A stretch of DNA of 64,000 nt from CAYMAZ01 sp964388575 (GCA_964388575.1 CAYMAZ010000001.1:1-64000); one strand, 5' to 3'. Counted from the stretch's first letter, positions 35,212 to 44,336 are shown. The notes: a model not told the origin generated them from the letters alone. Made by a program: numbers and translations.

Positions 35212-36045
35212 ATGATCAGAAAGGTCTTATCTGCAAAAAATACTGATTTTACTGAAACAGGACAGGGAAATATTCTTGTCCTGTCTTTTTCTGTAAAAGG
35301 TATGACTATTATGATCATACCTGAAGGTGAAAAGACCGTGCTGGCTTTGGATGAGTATGTGTTTGATACTCATGACCCTGAGTCTTCCTATATTCAGGAA
35401 GCATTCAATCAGCTGTTTAAGGAATTTGTTTTCGGCTACAGCAATGTGAGCCAATATCACGTCATCATAAATACTTTGACATACACTCCCGTTCCATCTG
35501 AATTATTTAAGGAAAACGAAACAGCATCTTTGATGAATTTTGTGCAGGAACAAAATGAATATCAGGCTCATGACCTTATGACTGAAATGATTTCAAATGG
35601 CATCTGGTTGATTTATCAGAATGTTCAATGGCAGAAGCTTATGGTTGAAAAACTCATTCCTGATTGCACAGTTCACAATAACACAGTTCTTTTTGCTCAA
35701 TCTGTTATGAAGGATCAATCAGAGCTAACAGCTACTTATGTCTTTGTCTGTGAGAATTATTTTGATGTTTTGATTCTTGAAAACAGAAAGCTGTTGCTGT
35801 TAAATCGATTTTCATTTACTACGTCAAAGGACTTCTGTTATTATCTCATTGGTTCATTAAAATCCTCCGGGCTGAATCCTTCAGATTCAATTATCTTTCT
35901 GGCTGGAGAAATACTCCCTGAGAGTGAAATAATATCTCTTCTCAGGAGATATGTCTCTGATGTCAGATTTGCAGAATGCTCCGGGATACAGTTTCCCGAA
36001 GAAATGATTCCTCATAGATATTTTACTCAGTTTGCATTGTTGTGA
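35212..36045 (+). CDS. DUF3822 family protein
   Basis: 277 aa from ATG 35212, 1 bp after the preceding stop; an in-frame ATG at 35167 would overlap the neighbour by 44 bp. It looks like DUF3822, a Bacteroidota-restricted family with an alternating alpha/beta pattern suggestive of an actin/Hsp70-like fold. No catalytic motif is evident. Its last codons overlap the GTG start of rsmD by 4 bp (GTGA), so translation is coupled. DUF3822-rsmD pairing recurs in the phylum, hinting at a ribosome-related role. That is inference. Confidence 0.75.
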   Translation: MIRKVLSAKNTDFTETGQGNILVLSFSVKGMTIMIIPEGEKTVLALDEYVFDTHDPESSYIQEAFNQLFKEFVFGYSNVSQYHVIINTLTYTPVPSELFKENETASLMNFVQEQNEYQAHDLMTEMISNGIWLIYQNVQWQKLMVEKLIPDCTVHNNTVLFAQSVMKDQSELTATYVFVCENYFDVLILENRKLLLLNRFSFTTSKDFCYYLIGSLKSSGLNPSDSIIFLAGEILPESEIISLLRRYVSDVRFAECSGIQFPEEMIPHRYFTQFALL

Positions 36046-36578
36046 GAATTATCAGCGGATTAAGAAAAGGGAAAAAAATCGTTGCTCCCTCAAATTTACC
36101 GGTAAGACCAACTACAGATTTTGCCAAGGAAGCATTATTCAGCATCATTCAAAATCATTTTGATATTGAAGAGATTTCTGTACTGGATCTTTATGCAGGC
36201 ACAGGAAATATTTCCTACGAATTTGCTTCAAGAGGTGCTTTGGATATTGTTAGCATTGACTCAAATCAAGCATGTGTAAATTTTATTGCAAAAACAGCCT
36301 TGCAACTTGAATTTTATCAGATCAAGGCTTTAAAAACAGATGCATTACATTTTCTCAGAACTTCACGTATTCAAAGGGATATCATTTTTGCTGATCCCCC
36401 CTTTGATGATGATATCACCAAAAAAATTCCGGAAATTGTGTTTGAAGAACAGTTGCTGAATGCTTATGGTTGGTTGATAGTTGAACATTCATCAAGGATA
36501 TCATTCGGGGATAATGAATTGTTATTTGATATGAGAAAATATGGATCGGTGTGTTTTTCTTTTTTTAAACAAGAGTAA
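36042..36578 (+). CDS. rsmD: 16S rRNA (guanine-966-N2)-methyltransferase RsmD
   Basis: 178 aa from GTG 36042. Conserved MRIISGLRKGKKI start, RPTTDFAKEALFS substrate segment, SAM-binding YAGTGN (51-56), and the N-methyltransferase motif DPPF (118-121). It methylates G966 of 16S rRNA during 30S assembly. The start overlaps the DUF3822 stop by 4 bp. The non-ATG start is supported by the family opening and the coupling. Confidence 0.93.
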   Translation: MRIISGLRKGKKIVAPSNLPVRPTTDFAKEALFSIIQNHFDIEEISVLDLYAGTGNISYEFASRGALDIVSIDSNQACVNFIAKTALQLEFYQIKALKTDALHFLRTSRIQRDIIFADPPFDDDITKKIPEIVFEEQLLNAYGWLIVEHSSRISFGDNELLFDMRKYGSVCFSFFKQE

Positions 36579-36623
36579 TAAGTTTAAGAAATTATATACG
36601 TTTTAGTAATTAAACATGTTGAC

Positions 36624-37616
36624 ATGAAATTAGTACTCGTTGGAGCCACTGGGTTAGTAGGTCAGGAAATGATAAAGGTAATTGAAGAAATTTGCCTTCC
36701 AGTGGATGAATTTATTCCGGTTGCCTCAAAACGTTCTGTAGGCAAAAGTGTAGAGTATAACCAGAGACAATATCAGGTTATAAACATATCACAGGCACTT
36801 GAGAAGAATCCGGATATTGTTTTGTATTCAGCCGGTTCTGAGATATCACTTCAGACTGCCAAGTTATTTGCTGAGTTGGGCGCTTTTGTCGTTGATAATT
36901 CATCAGCCTGGAGAATGTATGATGATGTTCCTCTCGTGGTTCCTGAGGTCAATGTTTCAACAATTACAGAACACACAAAAATTATTGCAAATCCGAATTG
37001 TTCCACAATTCAGCTTGTGGTTGCACTTAACCCGCTTCATAAAAGATATAAATTAAGAAAAATTGTCATTTCAACATATCAGTCTGTTACAGGAACAGGG
37101 GCAGCGGCTGTAAAACAACTATTTGATGAAAGGTCAGGACAGAAAGCTGAAATGGTGTATCCACATCAGATTGACCTGAATTGTTTTCCACATGGTGGTT
37201 CATTTCTTGATAATGGCTATACAACGGAGGAAATGAAGCTGGTTTATGAAACCAGAAAGATCCTAAATGACAACAATCTGGAGATTGAATCGACTGTGGT
37301 CAGGATCCCTGTCCTCGGAGGACATTCAGAAAGTGTGTATCTGGAATTTGAGAAAAGCTTGACAGAAAAGGAAGTCAGAGAAATACTTCAAACTGCACCT
37401 GGGATTCAGGTTGAAGATGATCCCCAAAATAATCGTTACCCCACACCACTTTCAGTTCAGGGGAAAAATGAAACATTTGTGGGACGAATCAGGCTGGGTT
37501 TGTATCAAAGCAATATATTGCAAATGTGGATTGCAGCTGATAATCTAAGAAAAGGAGCAGCCACAAATGCAGTTCAGATAGCCAATTATATTCATTCCAC
37601 TTTTTTGAGGAAATAA
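36624..37616 (+). CDS. asd: Aspartate-semialdehyde dehydrogenase
   Basis: 330 aa. NADPH-binding GATGLVGQEM lies at 7-16. The active-site Cys126 is in NPNCSTIQL and the substrate-binding segment GGHSESVYLEF is near the C-terminus. It reduces aspartyl phosphate to aspartate semialdehyde for lysine/DAP, threonine and methionine synthesis. The next gene starts 3 bp after its stop. Alone among amino-acid genes here apart from the downstream aromatic enzyme. Confidence 0.95.
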   Translation: MKLVLVGATGLVGQEMIKVIEEICLPVDEFIPVASKRSVGKSVEYNQRQYQVINISQALEKNPDIVLYSAGSEISLQTAKLFAELGAFVVDNSSAWRMYDDVPLVVPEVNVSTITEHTKIIANPNCSTIQLVVALNPLHKRYKLRKIVISTYQSVTGTGAAAVKQLFDERSGQKAEMVYPHQIDLNCFPHGGSFLDNGYTTEEMKLVYETRKILNDNNLEIESTVVRIPVLGGHSESVYLEFEKSLTEKEVREILQTAPGIQVEDDPQNNRYPTPLSVQGKNETFVGRIRLGLYQSNILQMWIAADNLRKGAATNAVQIANYIHSTFLRK

Positions 37617-37619
37617 ATT

Positions 37620-38690
37620 ATGCTTTTAAAAAAAAGACCGGTTTTACTGATTGCTGGTCCCTGTAGTGCAGAAACAAGAGATCAGACATTGCTATCAGCT
37701 GATGAATTGATACAGAACTGTAATCCTGATATTTTCAGAGCAGGAGTGTGGAAGTCAAGAACAAACATCAATTCCTTTGAAGGCTCAGGTAAAAAAGCGC
37801 TCAAATGGTTAAGTGAAGTGAAAAGCACGTATGGAATTCCTGTTGCAACAGAGATACTGACCCCCGGGCATGTGGAATTATGCCTGAAAGAGAACATTGA
37901 TTATCTCTGGCTTGGAGCACGAACAGTTGCCAATCCATATATTGTAAAAGAAATCTGTGAAGCACTGAAAGGAGTGGATCATAATATTCTGGTCAAAAAT
38001 CCGATCAATCCGGATATTAAGTTATGGATTGGCGCAATTGAAAGAGTCAGGCAAACCGGTGCAAAAGATGTAATGGCGATTCATCGTGGTTTTTCCACAT
38101 ATTATAATTATCCATACAGGAATATGCCATTATGGGATATTCCAATCGAACTCAAAAGAAACATGCCAGATTTGCCCATTATATGCGATCCCAGTCATAT
38201 ATGCGGAAAAAAAATCTGCCTGCAGGAAATTATGCAACAGGCTTTGGATCTTGAAATGGATGGACTCATGGTTGAAACACATCCTGATCCGGAAGCTGCT
38301 ATGTCAGATAGTGAACAGCAGATAAGGGCAAAGCAGTTACAAATTATTCTATCAAATCTCATCATTAGGATGCATTCTGACTCAAAACATCAAAAACTGA
38401 TGAGTCTCAGAAACGAAATTGATCTAATTGATGATCAGTTACTTGAGACACTTGCAAGACGGATGCACATCATTGTTGAAATTGGCAAGTTGAAAAAGGA
38501 AAATAAAATTACAATTTTACAGGCAGGCAGATCAAGACATTTGTTCGCAGACAGAATGATGAAAGGGAATGATCTGCGGTTAAATCCAGATTTTTTAAAA
38601 AACTTACTGAAGACCATTCATAACGAAGCGATCAGAATTCAAATGGATATTTTGAACTTTAATGTTTCAGACAAAAATAATTCTTTTTAA
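37620..38690 (+). CDS. Bifunctional DAHP synthase / chorismate mutase
   Basis: 356 aa. Residues 1-260 are a type I-beta DAHP synthase (LIAGPCSAE, AGVWKSRTN, VKNPINPD, AIHRGFSTY, PIICDPSHICG). Residues about 262-350 are an AroQ-class chorismate mutase (LRNEIDLIDDQLLETLARRM, IGKLKKENK). It makes 3-deoxy-D-arabino-heptulosonate 7-phosphate and also converts chorismate to prephenate, and the mutase domain may confer feedback control. The N-to-C order synthase-mutase is common in Bacteroidota. It lies 3 bp after asd, so the two are probably co-transcribed. Confidence 0.93.
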   Translation: MLLKKRPVLLIAGPCSAETRDQTLLSADELIQNCNPDIFRAGVWKSRTNINSFEGSGKKALKWLSEVKSTYGIPVATEILTPGHVELCLKENIDYLWLGARTVANPYIVKEICEALKGVDHNILVKNPINPDIKLWIGAIERVRQTGAKDVMAIHRGFSTYYNYPYRNMPLWDIPIELKRNMPDLPIICDPSHICGKKICLQEIMQQALDLEMDGLMVETHPDPEAAMSDSEQQIRAKQLQIILSNLIIRMHSDSKHQKLMSLRNEIDLIDDQLLETLARRMHIIVEIGKLKKENKITILQAGRSRHLFADRMMKGNDLRLNPDFLKNLLKTIHNEAIRIQMDILNFNVSDKNNSF

Positions 38691-38742
38691 AGAGAGTAGA
38701 ATCCTGATGGATGAGTTGTAATCCAATTTTTAATAAAAACAA

Positions 38743-38766
38743 AAGAGCTTCGTTTGAGAAGCCCTT
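38743..38766 (-). terminator. Likely terminator of the first tonB gene
   Basis: Stem AAGGGCTTC / GAAGCTCTT on the minus strand (one mismatch, 6-nt loop) followed by a T-rich stretch (38742-38728), 26 nt past the tonB stop. It may also serve the convergent aromatic gene. Confidence 0.6.
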
Positions 38767-38791
38767 ATGTTGTAACCGAAAGAATTCAATA

Positions 38792-39475
38792 TTATTGCGA
38801 CTTTAAAATAAATCTCATAGGCAGGTTAAACTGAACTCTCACTGGGACACCTCGTTGTTTTCCCGGATTCCATTTTGGCATGTTTCTGACAACTCTAAGA
38901 GCTTCTTCATCGCAACCTCCTCCGATACCTCTTATTATTCGGATCCCTGTTATAGTTCCATCACGTTCTATAACGAAGGTAATGTGAACAGTTCCCTGAA
39001 TTTCATTTTCAACAGCCATCCTTGGATATTTCATGTTCTCTCCCAAATATTGAAACATTGCATTTTCCCCTCCTGGGAATTCAGGCATTTGTTCAACAAT
39101 TATGAAAGGCTCGTCACTGTTTCCATCGTCAATATCTTCGGGGAGTTCAGGCTTAGTATATACGATTTCTCCAGGCTTGAAATCTTCAATTTCAATTTCA
39201 AAGTCGATCTCCTGCTGATCTGCATTGTCATCAGTTTCTACTAAATCAATTAAATTTGGTTTTGGTGGTTCAGGCTTAATTTCTTCAGGTTCAGTTGAAA
39301 TGATGATGTCTTCAATGTCAAAAACTGTAGGATTGGGGAGTTTGAAATTTTCTTCTTTGTACGTTTTCCATTCAAATGCTGCAAAGACAATAAGCAATGT
39401 TAGTGCTAATCCTGTTTGGAAAAAGAAATCTTTTTTGATTTCCAGATTTGCTTTTTTTGTTTTTTTTGTTTCCAT
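38792..39475 (-). CDS. tonB: TonB-family energy transducer, copy 1
   Basis: 227 aa from ATG 39475; the longer frame from 39529 adds residues before the normal cytoplasmic start. A short basic N-terminus and one TM helix (about 18-35, ALTLLIVFAAFEW) lead to a periplasmic Pro/Glu/Asp-rich linker (50-120). The TonB_C domain (about 130-227) has FPGGE, YPRMAVENEIQGTV and RGIGGGCDEEALRVV. It couples an inner-membrane ExbBD motor, not encoded here, to outer-membrane receptors. It is closely related to the next gene upstream. Confidence 0.92.
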   Translation of the reverse strand: METKKTKKANLEIKKDFFFQTGLALTLLIVFAAFEWKTYKEENFKLPNPTVFDIEDIIISTEPEEIKPEPPKPNLIDLVETDDNADQQEIDFEIEIEDFKPGEIVYTKPELPEDIDDGNSDEPFIIVEQMPEFPGGENAMFQYLGENMKYPRMAVENEIQGTVHITFVIERDGTITGIRIIRGIGGGCDEEALRVVRNMPKWNPGKQRGVPVRVQFNLPMRFILKSQ

Positions 39476-39614
39476 ATCTATGGGGTTTGAGATTATTATT
39501 ATAACGTGTGAAATTGTGTTATGATACACTACAGATGCAGATATGAGATGCTTTCCATAGAAGTGTTCAGTTGAAAAAGTAAACGGTATGTTTTGGAAAA
39601 GAAACGGTCATAAA

Positions 39615-39646
39615 AAAAGGTTGTTAACTTAAGTAAACAACCTTTT
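39615..39646 (-). terminator. Terminator of the second tonB gene
   Basis: Perfect 11-bp stem AAAAGGTTGTT / AACAACCTTTT with a 10-nt loop. On the minus strand it is followed by more T (to 39612), starting 20 nt after the stop at 39666. Confidence 0.85.
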
Positions 39647-39665
39647 AAATTCTTTGATTCAGGGT

Positions 39666-40346
39666 TTATCCCTGTAAGATAAATCTGATTGGCAGATTAA
39701 ACTGAACGCGAACAGGTTTTCCTCTTTGTTTTCCTGGTTTCCATTTTGGCATGTTCTTAACGACTCTGATGGCTTCTTCGTCACAGCCACCACCGATGCC
39801 ACGAAGGATTTTAACATTGGTAACACTTCCATCTGGTTCAACAACGAACGTCACAAAGACAGTTCCCTGAATGCCGCTTTCTCTAGCCATAGGAGGATAC
39901 GTGATATTTTTTCCTAAAAATTCCATGAGAGCTGCTTCACCTCCTGGAAATCCGGGTTGTTCTTCAACAATTGTAAAGATTTCAGCTTCTACATGAACTT
40001 CTTCCTGAACTTCAACTCTGGAAACATAATATTCTTCAACAGCGGTATTCTCATCTACTTCATCAAATGAAATATCATCATCAACTTCAACATCATCTTC
40101 AACAATTTCAATCTCAGGAATCTGAGGTGGGGGTGGTTGCTCAATCTTTTCTTCTGGTTTTGTTATTTCGATTTCTTCTTCAGGAATGTAAAGTTGAGAC
40201 ATGTCAAACATTGTTGTGTCTTCTTTGTCAAATCTTTTCCACTCAAAAGCAACAAGAACAACACATAGAGCTAAAACAAGACCAATTTGAAGATACAATC
40301 CTTTGGTCTTTTCCAAATCTTTTTCAGGATTTTTTTTGATTTCCAT
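39666..40346 (-). CDS. tonB: TonB-family energy transducer, copy 2
   Basis: 226 aa. The N-terminal TM helix is at about 20-36 (LVLALCVVLVAFEW). An acidic and proline-containing linker follows (EKIEQPPPPQIPEIEIVEDDVEVDD split over about 60-85), then TonB_C (about 130-226) with GFPGGEAAL, YPPMARESGIQGTV and RGIGGGCDEEAIRVV. The TonB_C domains of the two copies are highly similar, while the linkers differ in length and composition. Each has its own terminator, so they can be expressed separately. No exbB/exbD nearby. Confidence 0.92.
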   Translation of the reverse strand: MEIKKNPEKDLEKTKGLYLQIGLVLALCVVLVAFEWKRFDKEDTTMFDMSQLYIPEEEIEITKPEEKIEQPPPPQIPEIEIVEDDVEVDDDISFDEVDENTAVEEYYVSRVEVQEEVHVEAEIFTIVEEQPGFPGGEAALMEFLGKNITYPPMARESGIQGTVFVTFVVEPDGSVTNVKILRGIGGGCDEEAIRVVKNMPKWKPGKQRGKPVRVQFNLPIRFILQG

Positions 40347-40595
40347 AATGTATTTTTATTTTTTGAGCACTGCGAAATTACGAAAAATATTAATTCGAGG
40401 TATTACTTTTTTATTGTTTAACGGTAAAATGAGATAAAAATTATTCATGATATTCTTTGCAAAGTCTTCTCTTTTGATACAGAATATAGAGAATAATTTT
40501 CTAAAGAATCCATAAAGGAAACAAAAAATATTTTTGTGCTCATTATGGATAGTTATTTAAAAATTTACAACAGGACAATAAGTGTTGATTAAGTT

Positions 40596-40973
40596 TTATT
40601 CAATAATTGCTTTATAGGCTTCTGCATCAAGGAGTTCGTTCGCTTCAGTAGGGTTTGTCAGTTTGATTTTTGCAATCCAGCCATCACCATAAGGGTCTTT
40701 ATTGATAATGTCAGGTGTTTGCTCAATTTTTTCATTAAACTCAATGACTTCACCATTCACAGGCATATATACATCTGAAACAGTTTTCACAGCTTCAATT
40801 GTTCCCAGTGCATCACCTTTTGATAACGTTTCACCAACTGTGTTCACTTCAACAAAAACAACATCGCCGAGCTGACTTTGAGCATAATCAGTCACTCCAA
40901 TTAATGCGTGATCACCTTCAATTTTCAACCATTCGTGATCCTCAGTGTACTTTAAATTATCTAATACGTTCAT
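40596..40973 (-). CDS. gcvH: Glycine cleavage system H protein
   Basis: 125 aa, standard length. The lipoylation site Lys63 lies in GTIEAVKTVSDVY, and the fold is the usual biotinyl/lipoyl beta-barrel. It shuttles the methylamine intermediate between GcvP, GcvT and the lipoamide dehydrogenase. Other gcv genes are not adjacent, as is common in Bacteroidota. TAATTTTG lies 26 nt upstream, with TTTG 16 nt further. Confidence 0.95.
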   Translation of the reverse strand: MNVLDNLKYTEDHEWLKIEGDHALIGVTDYAQSQLGDVVFVEVNTVGETLSKGDALGTIEAVKTVSDVYMPVNGEVIEFNEKIEQTPDIINKDPYGDGWIAKIKLTNPTEANELLDAEAYKAIIE

Positions 40974-40999
40974 AATTAATAGTGTTATTAAAATTTTGC

Positions 41000-41027
41000 C
41001 AAAATTACGAAAAATGATATGATCAAA
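41000..41027 (-). promoter_or_regulatory. Promoter of gcvH
   Basis: On the minus strand TTTG (41027-41024), 16-nt spacer, TAATTTTG (41007-41000). The spacing is a little short. It lies 26 nt upstream of the ATG at 40973. Confidence 0.45.
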
Positions 41028-41094
41028 AAAAAATATTTAATTTTATTGTAACTTTTTATTCACTGTATCGTCATAATATTACACCAGACATAAA

Positions 41095-41601
41095 ATGACT
41101 GTTAAGGAATATAATAATTGTGTTGATCTGTTCTCGGACAGGGTGTTTCGGTTTATTGTCAAGAGTGTAAAAGATGAAGATATGGCAAAAGATATTGTTC
41201 AGGATACTTACCTTAAACTTTGGGAGAAGCATGAAAATGTTGATTTTGATAAAGCAAAATCATACATTTTTACTGCTGCGTATCATACAATGATAGATTA
41301 TATCAGAAAAAACAAAAGAATCGTTTCATATGAAACAGAAGACTCATCAACCTCTTTAAGTTATTTGACCAAGTCAACTCCGGCAAAGGAACATGTGGAT
41401 TTGAAAAAAATTCTGAATGAAGCAGTAAATTTATTACCGGAAGATCAGAAATCTGTCGTTCTTCTTAGAGACTATGAGGGTTATTCCTATCATGAGATCG
41501 GGGAAATTACAGGTCTTTCAGAACCACAGGTGAAAGTGTATATTTACAGAGCCCGATTATTTTTAAAAAATTATATAAAAGATCCTTCGTTGGTCATGTA
41601 A
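41095..41601 (+). CDS. ECF-family RNA polymerase sigma factor
   Basis: 168 aa. Region 2 (about 10-75) has DIVQDTYLKLWEK and the DNA-melting helix SYIFTAAYHTMIDYIRK. Region 4 (about 105-160) has LLPEDQKSVVLLRDYEGYSYHEIGEI..LSEPQVKVYIYRAR. It lacks regions 1 and 3, as in ECF sigmas. It is followed 11 bp later by an anti-sigma-like membrane gene and then a DUF2807 protein gene, so the cluster likely senses an envelope condition and controls its own operon. Confidence 0.93.
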   Translation: MTVKEYNNCVDLFSDRVFRFIVKSVKDEDMAKDIVQDTYLKLWEKHENVDFDKAKSYIFTAAYHTMIDYIRKNKRIVSYETEDSSTSLSYLTKSTPAKEHVDLKKILNEAVNLLPEDQKSVVLLRDYEGYSYHEIGEITGLSEPQVKVYIYRARLFLKNYIKDPSLVM

Positions 41602-41612
41602 GAGTGAATATC

Positions 41613-42701
41613 ATGAAAGTGAACAGAGAAAACTATGAAATCTTTTTCCTCGATTATTATGAGGGGACTCTCAGTAGAAGCAAAGTTGAGGAGCTGATGT
41701 CGTTTCTTGAAATAAACCCCGATCTGAAGGAAGAATTCGATATGTTTGAACTTGTTGGACTTGACGAAGATATTGATAATTTGGGATTTCCAAATAAGGA
41801 AAGCCTGAAAAAGAAAGAAATTGAATCATTTGGAGGCATTAATCAGGGAAATTACATTGAACAATTTATTGCATGTCACGAAGGAGATCTGGATGAAAAT
41901 CAAAAAGATGAACTTCAGGGATTTCTTGAACTCAATGCTGATCTCAAAGAAGAATTTAATTTATTCTCAAAGTCAAAACTTGAGCCCGATATGAGTGTAG
42001 TGTTCCTGTCAAAAAATACTCTGAAACACAAATCAACCATTTCATTTTCACCTGTATTTATGCGCTATGCAGCTTCTATTGCGGCATTAATGGTTATCGG
42101 ATTTGCAGTGTTCAGGACTTTAACGACCATTCAGGTTGATAATAATGCATCACTTGCATTTTCTTCCGGAAGAAAGGGAATTGATGCAACAAAATATGTG
42201 AACTGGGAAGCAGAATCTGAAGTTATCAAGGTCGTCCCAACACATTATTATAATACAGTTTCAAATATTTCCACAAAGAAGGAAAGAATGCCTGAAAATA
42301 TCCGATATCAAAATATTCCGCCTTCAGAGATATCAGAATTGTCAAATGCAAATTTGCATAACACCCCCCCTGAGTTCCAGACCAAAAGAACAGAGTATGC
42401 TGAGATTTATGCTTATAGGAACATAAGACTGGAAGCATACGACGACGAGAGGCAAAATCCTGTTTCAATAGGAGAATCAAGGTTTTTCAATAGAGTTGCC
42501 GAAACATTTGGGAGACCTGAAGATGATTCATTTGACCTTAACTCAAAAATTTCTGGCTGGCAGATTGCTGAATACGGAGTTAAAGGATTTAATCTGCTGA
42601 CAGATAATGATGTTGATTTCAGAATAAAGAGTAACGATCGTGGAGATGTGACTAAAGTTGCATTTAATGATTTTGCAATTCCTGTAAAGCGTGATCGCTG
42701 A
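41613..42701 (+). CDS. Putative membrane anti-sigma factor with a duplicated N-terminal module
   Basis: 362 aa from ATG 41613 (a GTG at 41604 is also possible). Two copies of a roughly 65-residue acidic helical module occupy about 1-65 and 72-135. Both contain an NY...F...EG.L segment, then FLE(I/L)N.DLKEEF..F, then KxxLKxK. One TM helix lies at about 151-170 (AASIAALMVIGFAVF), followed by a periplasmic tail of 190 residues with no recognised domain. The position directly behind the ECF sigma gene points to anti-sigma function. No zinc HxxxCxxC motif is present. Confidence 0.75.
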   Translation: MKVNRENYEIFFLDYYEGTLSRSKVEELMSFLEINPDLKEEFDMFELVGLDEDIDNLGFPNKESLKKKEIESFGGINQGNYIEQFIACHEGDLDENQKDELQGFLELNADLKEEFNLFSKSKLEPDMSVVFLSKNTLKHKSTISFSPVFMRYAASIAALMVIGFAVFRTLTTIQVDNNASLAFSSGRKGIDATKYVNWEAESEVIKVVPTHYYNTVSNISTKKERMPENIRYQNIPPSEISELSNANLHNTPPEFQTKRTEYAEIYAYRNIRLEAYDDERQNPVSIGESRFFNRVAETFGRPEDDSFDLNSKISGWQIAEYGVKGFNLLTDNDVDFRIKSNDRGDVTKVAFNDFAIPVKRDR

Positions 42702-42919
42702 ATCATCTATCATACAAATGCTAAGGTGGTATGAATTCTACTGCTGAATTCAAGTACTTCGAAATGTATGTTTCGTTAAAACAGTTTTGCATTCATCGTT
42801 TAAAAGCACTGATGCTCTAAATTCATCAATTAACATAATTAAATCTAATTTTTTTTTTTGTATCAATGTAACAAAAATAATTTTCAAACCGTCACACATA
42901 AAACAAAACATTAAACATT

Positions 42920-44311
42920 ATGAAAACGTATTTAGCATCAGAACTAAAAGCAATTGTTGTTACATTTTTTATCATTTGTCTATTTGTATTGAGCATTACA
43001 GCGCAATCACAGAAAATTTCAACCGGTTCTTTTGATCATTTGAAAATCGAAGGACCTGTTGAAGTACAAATCAACAAAACTATTGAACACAGTATTGTTA
43101 TTGAAAACGATGGGGGATTGGCCGTTGAAGAAATATTAATCTATTCAATCAATGGTAATGAACTGGAAATAAAATCCACGGGTAAAGTTAAAGATTTAAA
43201 ACTGATAGTGAATTATGAGAATCTGAATAGTTTAGAGGTAAAAGGTGTGGCAAATGTCATTTCACAAAACACAATCACAGGTGAAACGCTCAGTATTACA
43301 TCAGATGGGGCAACGGATCTCAGCCTGACTGTTGATGTTCTACAGTTACAGATTGATGCATCTGCAGCAACAACGGTTCGTTTGAAAGGACATAGTGACA
43401 ATGTTGTTGTGAAATCTTCTGGAGCTGCTGATGTGAAAGCATTTGATCTGACAGTGAAGTCAGCAAACATTGAGTCAAGCGGTGCATCAGATGTGAAAAT
43501 GGATGTGCTTGATAATGTTACTGTAAAAGCATCAGGAGCCTCAAATGTGAAATTCAAAGAAGAACCACAGGAAAAAAGTATCGAAGTCAAGGGAGTAGCC
43601 GACATCACATACGGAGGAGTGGCATTGAAAGGGACAGACAATCAATTGTTTCCTGACCAATCCTCTCCTGAAAAAAGAAAATTTGACGGGCATTGGAGTG
43701 GTGTTGAAATTGGGTTTAATGCAATGGTAGATCCTCAGCTTAACTCAGGCTTTTCAGGTGAATTTGATTTTCTGGAACTGAATTATCCCAAGTCAGTGAC
43801 TGTTCAACTGAATTTTTTTGAATACAATGTGCCAATAGTGAAGAATAACCTGGGACTTGTGACAGGTCTTGGCTTGTGGATCAATAACTATCGCTTCTCA
43901 GATAACATTGTTCTGGTGTCAGATTCAGTAAGAATTTATGGATTTGCCGATACGTTAAGAAATTATACCAAAAGCAAACTTACGGCAACATATCTGACAC
44001 TCCCACTGATTATCGAATATCAGTGTCTCGATAAAAAAGACCGTGAAATTTTTCATATCGGATTTGGTGGATATGGTTCAGTGAAGATTGGGTCCAAGAC
44101 TAAAAATGTGTATATTGTGAATGATCAGAAAGTCAAAATAAAAGATCATGGCGATTTTAAAATCAATCTGTTCAAATATGGTTTGACAGCAAGGCTTGGA
44201 TGGAGACAGGTGAATTTCTTTGCAAATTACAATCTTTCTACATTATTTGAAAAAAATAAAGGTCCAGAGACGTATCCTTTTGAATTTGGAATCACGCTCG
44301 CAGGGTGGTAA
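42920..44311 (+). CDS. DUF2807 adhesin-head-like protein fused to an outer-membrane barrel
   Basis: 463 aa. The hydrophobic N-terminus is a signal peptide (about 1-30, ending SITAQ). DUF2807 (about 35-235) consists of short beta-helix-like repeats rich in SSGA/SDVK steps (VKSSGAADVKAFD, IESSGASDVKMDV, VKASGASNVKFKE). Residues about 255-463 look like an outer-membrane beta barrel: WSGVEIGFNAMV, alternating strands, and a final FGITLAGW. DUF2807 often follows ECF sigma/anti-sigma pairs in Bacteroidota. Fusion to a barrel suggests surface display. Function unknown. Confidence 0.8.
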   Translation: MKTYLASELKAIVVTFFIICLFVLSITAQSQKISTGSFDHLKIEGPVEVQINKTIEHSIVIENDGGLAVEEILIYSINGNELEIKSTGKVKDLKLIVNYENLNSLEVKGVANVISQNTITGETLSITSDGATDLSLTVDVLQLQIDASAATTVRLKGHSDNVVVKSSGAADVKAFDLTVKSANIESSGASDVKMDVLDNVTVKASGASNVKFKEEPQEKSIEVKGVADITYGGVALKGTDNQLFPDQSSPEKRKFDGHWSGVEIGFNAMVDPQLNSGFSGEFDFLELNYPKSVTVQLNFFEYNVPIVKNNLGLVTGLGLWINNYRFSDNIVLVSDSVRIYGFADTLRNYTKSKLTATYLTLPLIIEYQCLDKKDREIFHIGFGGYGSVKIGSKTKNVYIVNDQKVKIKDHGDFKINLFKYGLTARLGWRQVNFFANYNLSTLFEKNKGPETYPFEFGITLAGW

Positions 44312-44336
44312 ATACACATTTCATTTCTCTTGTATT

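Noticed and set aside
42787..43035. 82-aa plus-strand ORF before the DUF2807 gene
   Set aside because: Low-complexity, overlaps the start of the DUF2807 gene in another frame, and lacks protein-like features.
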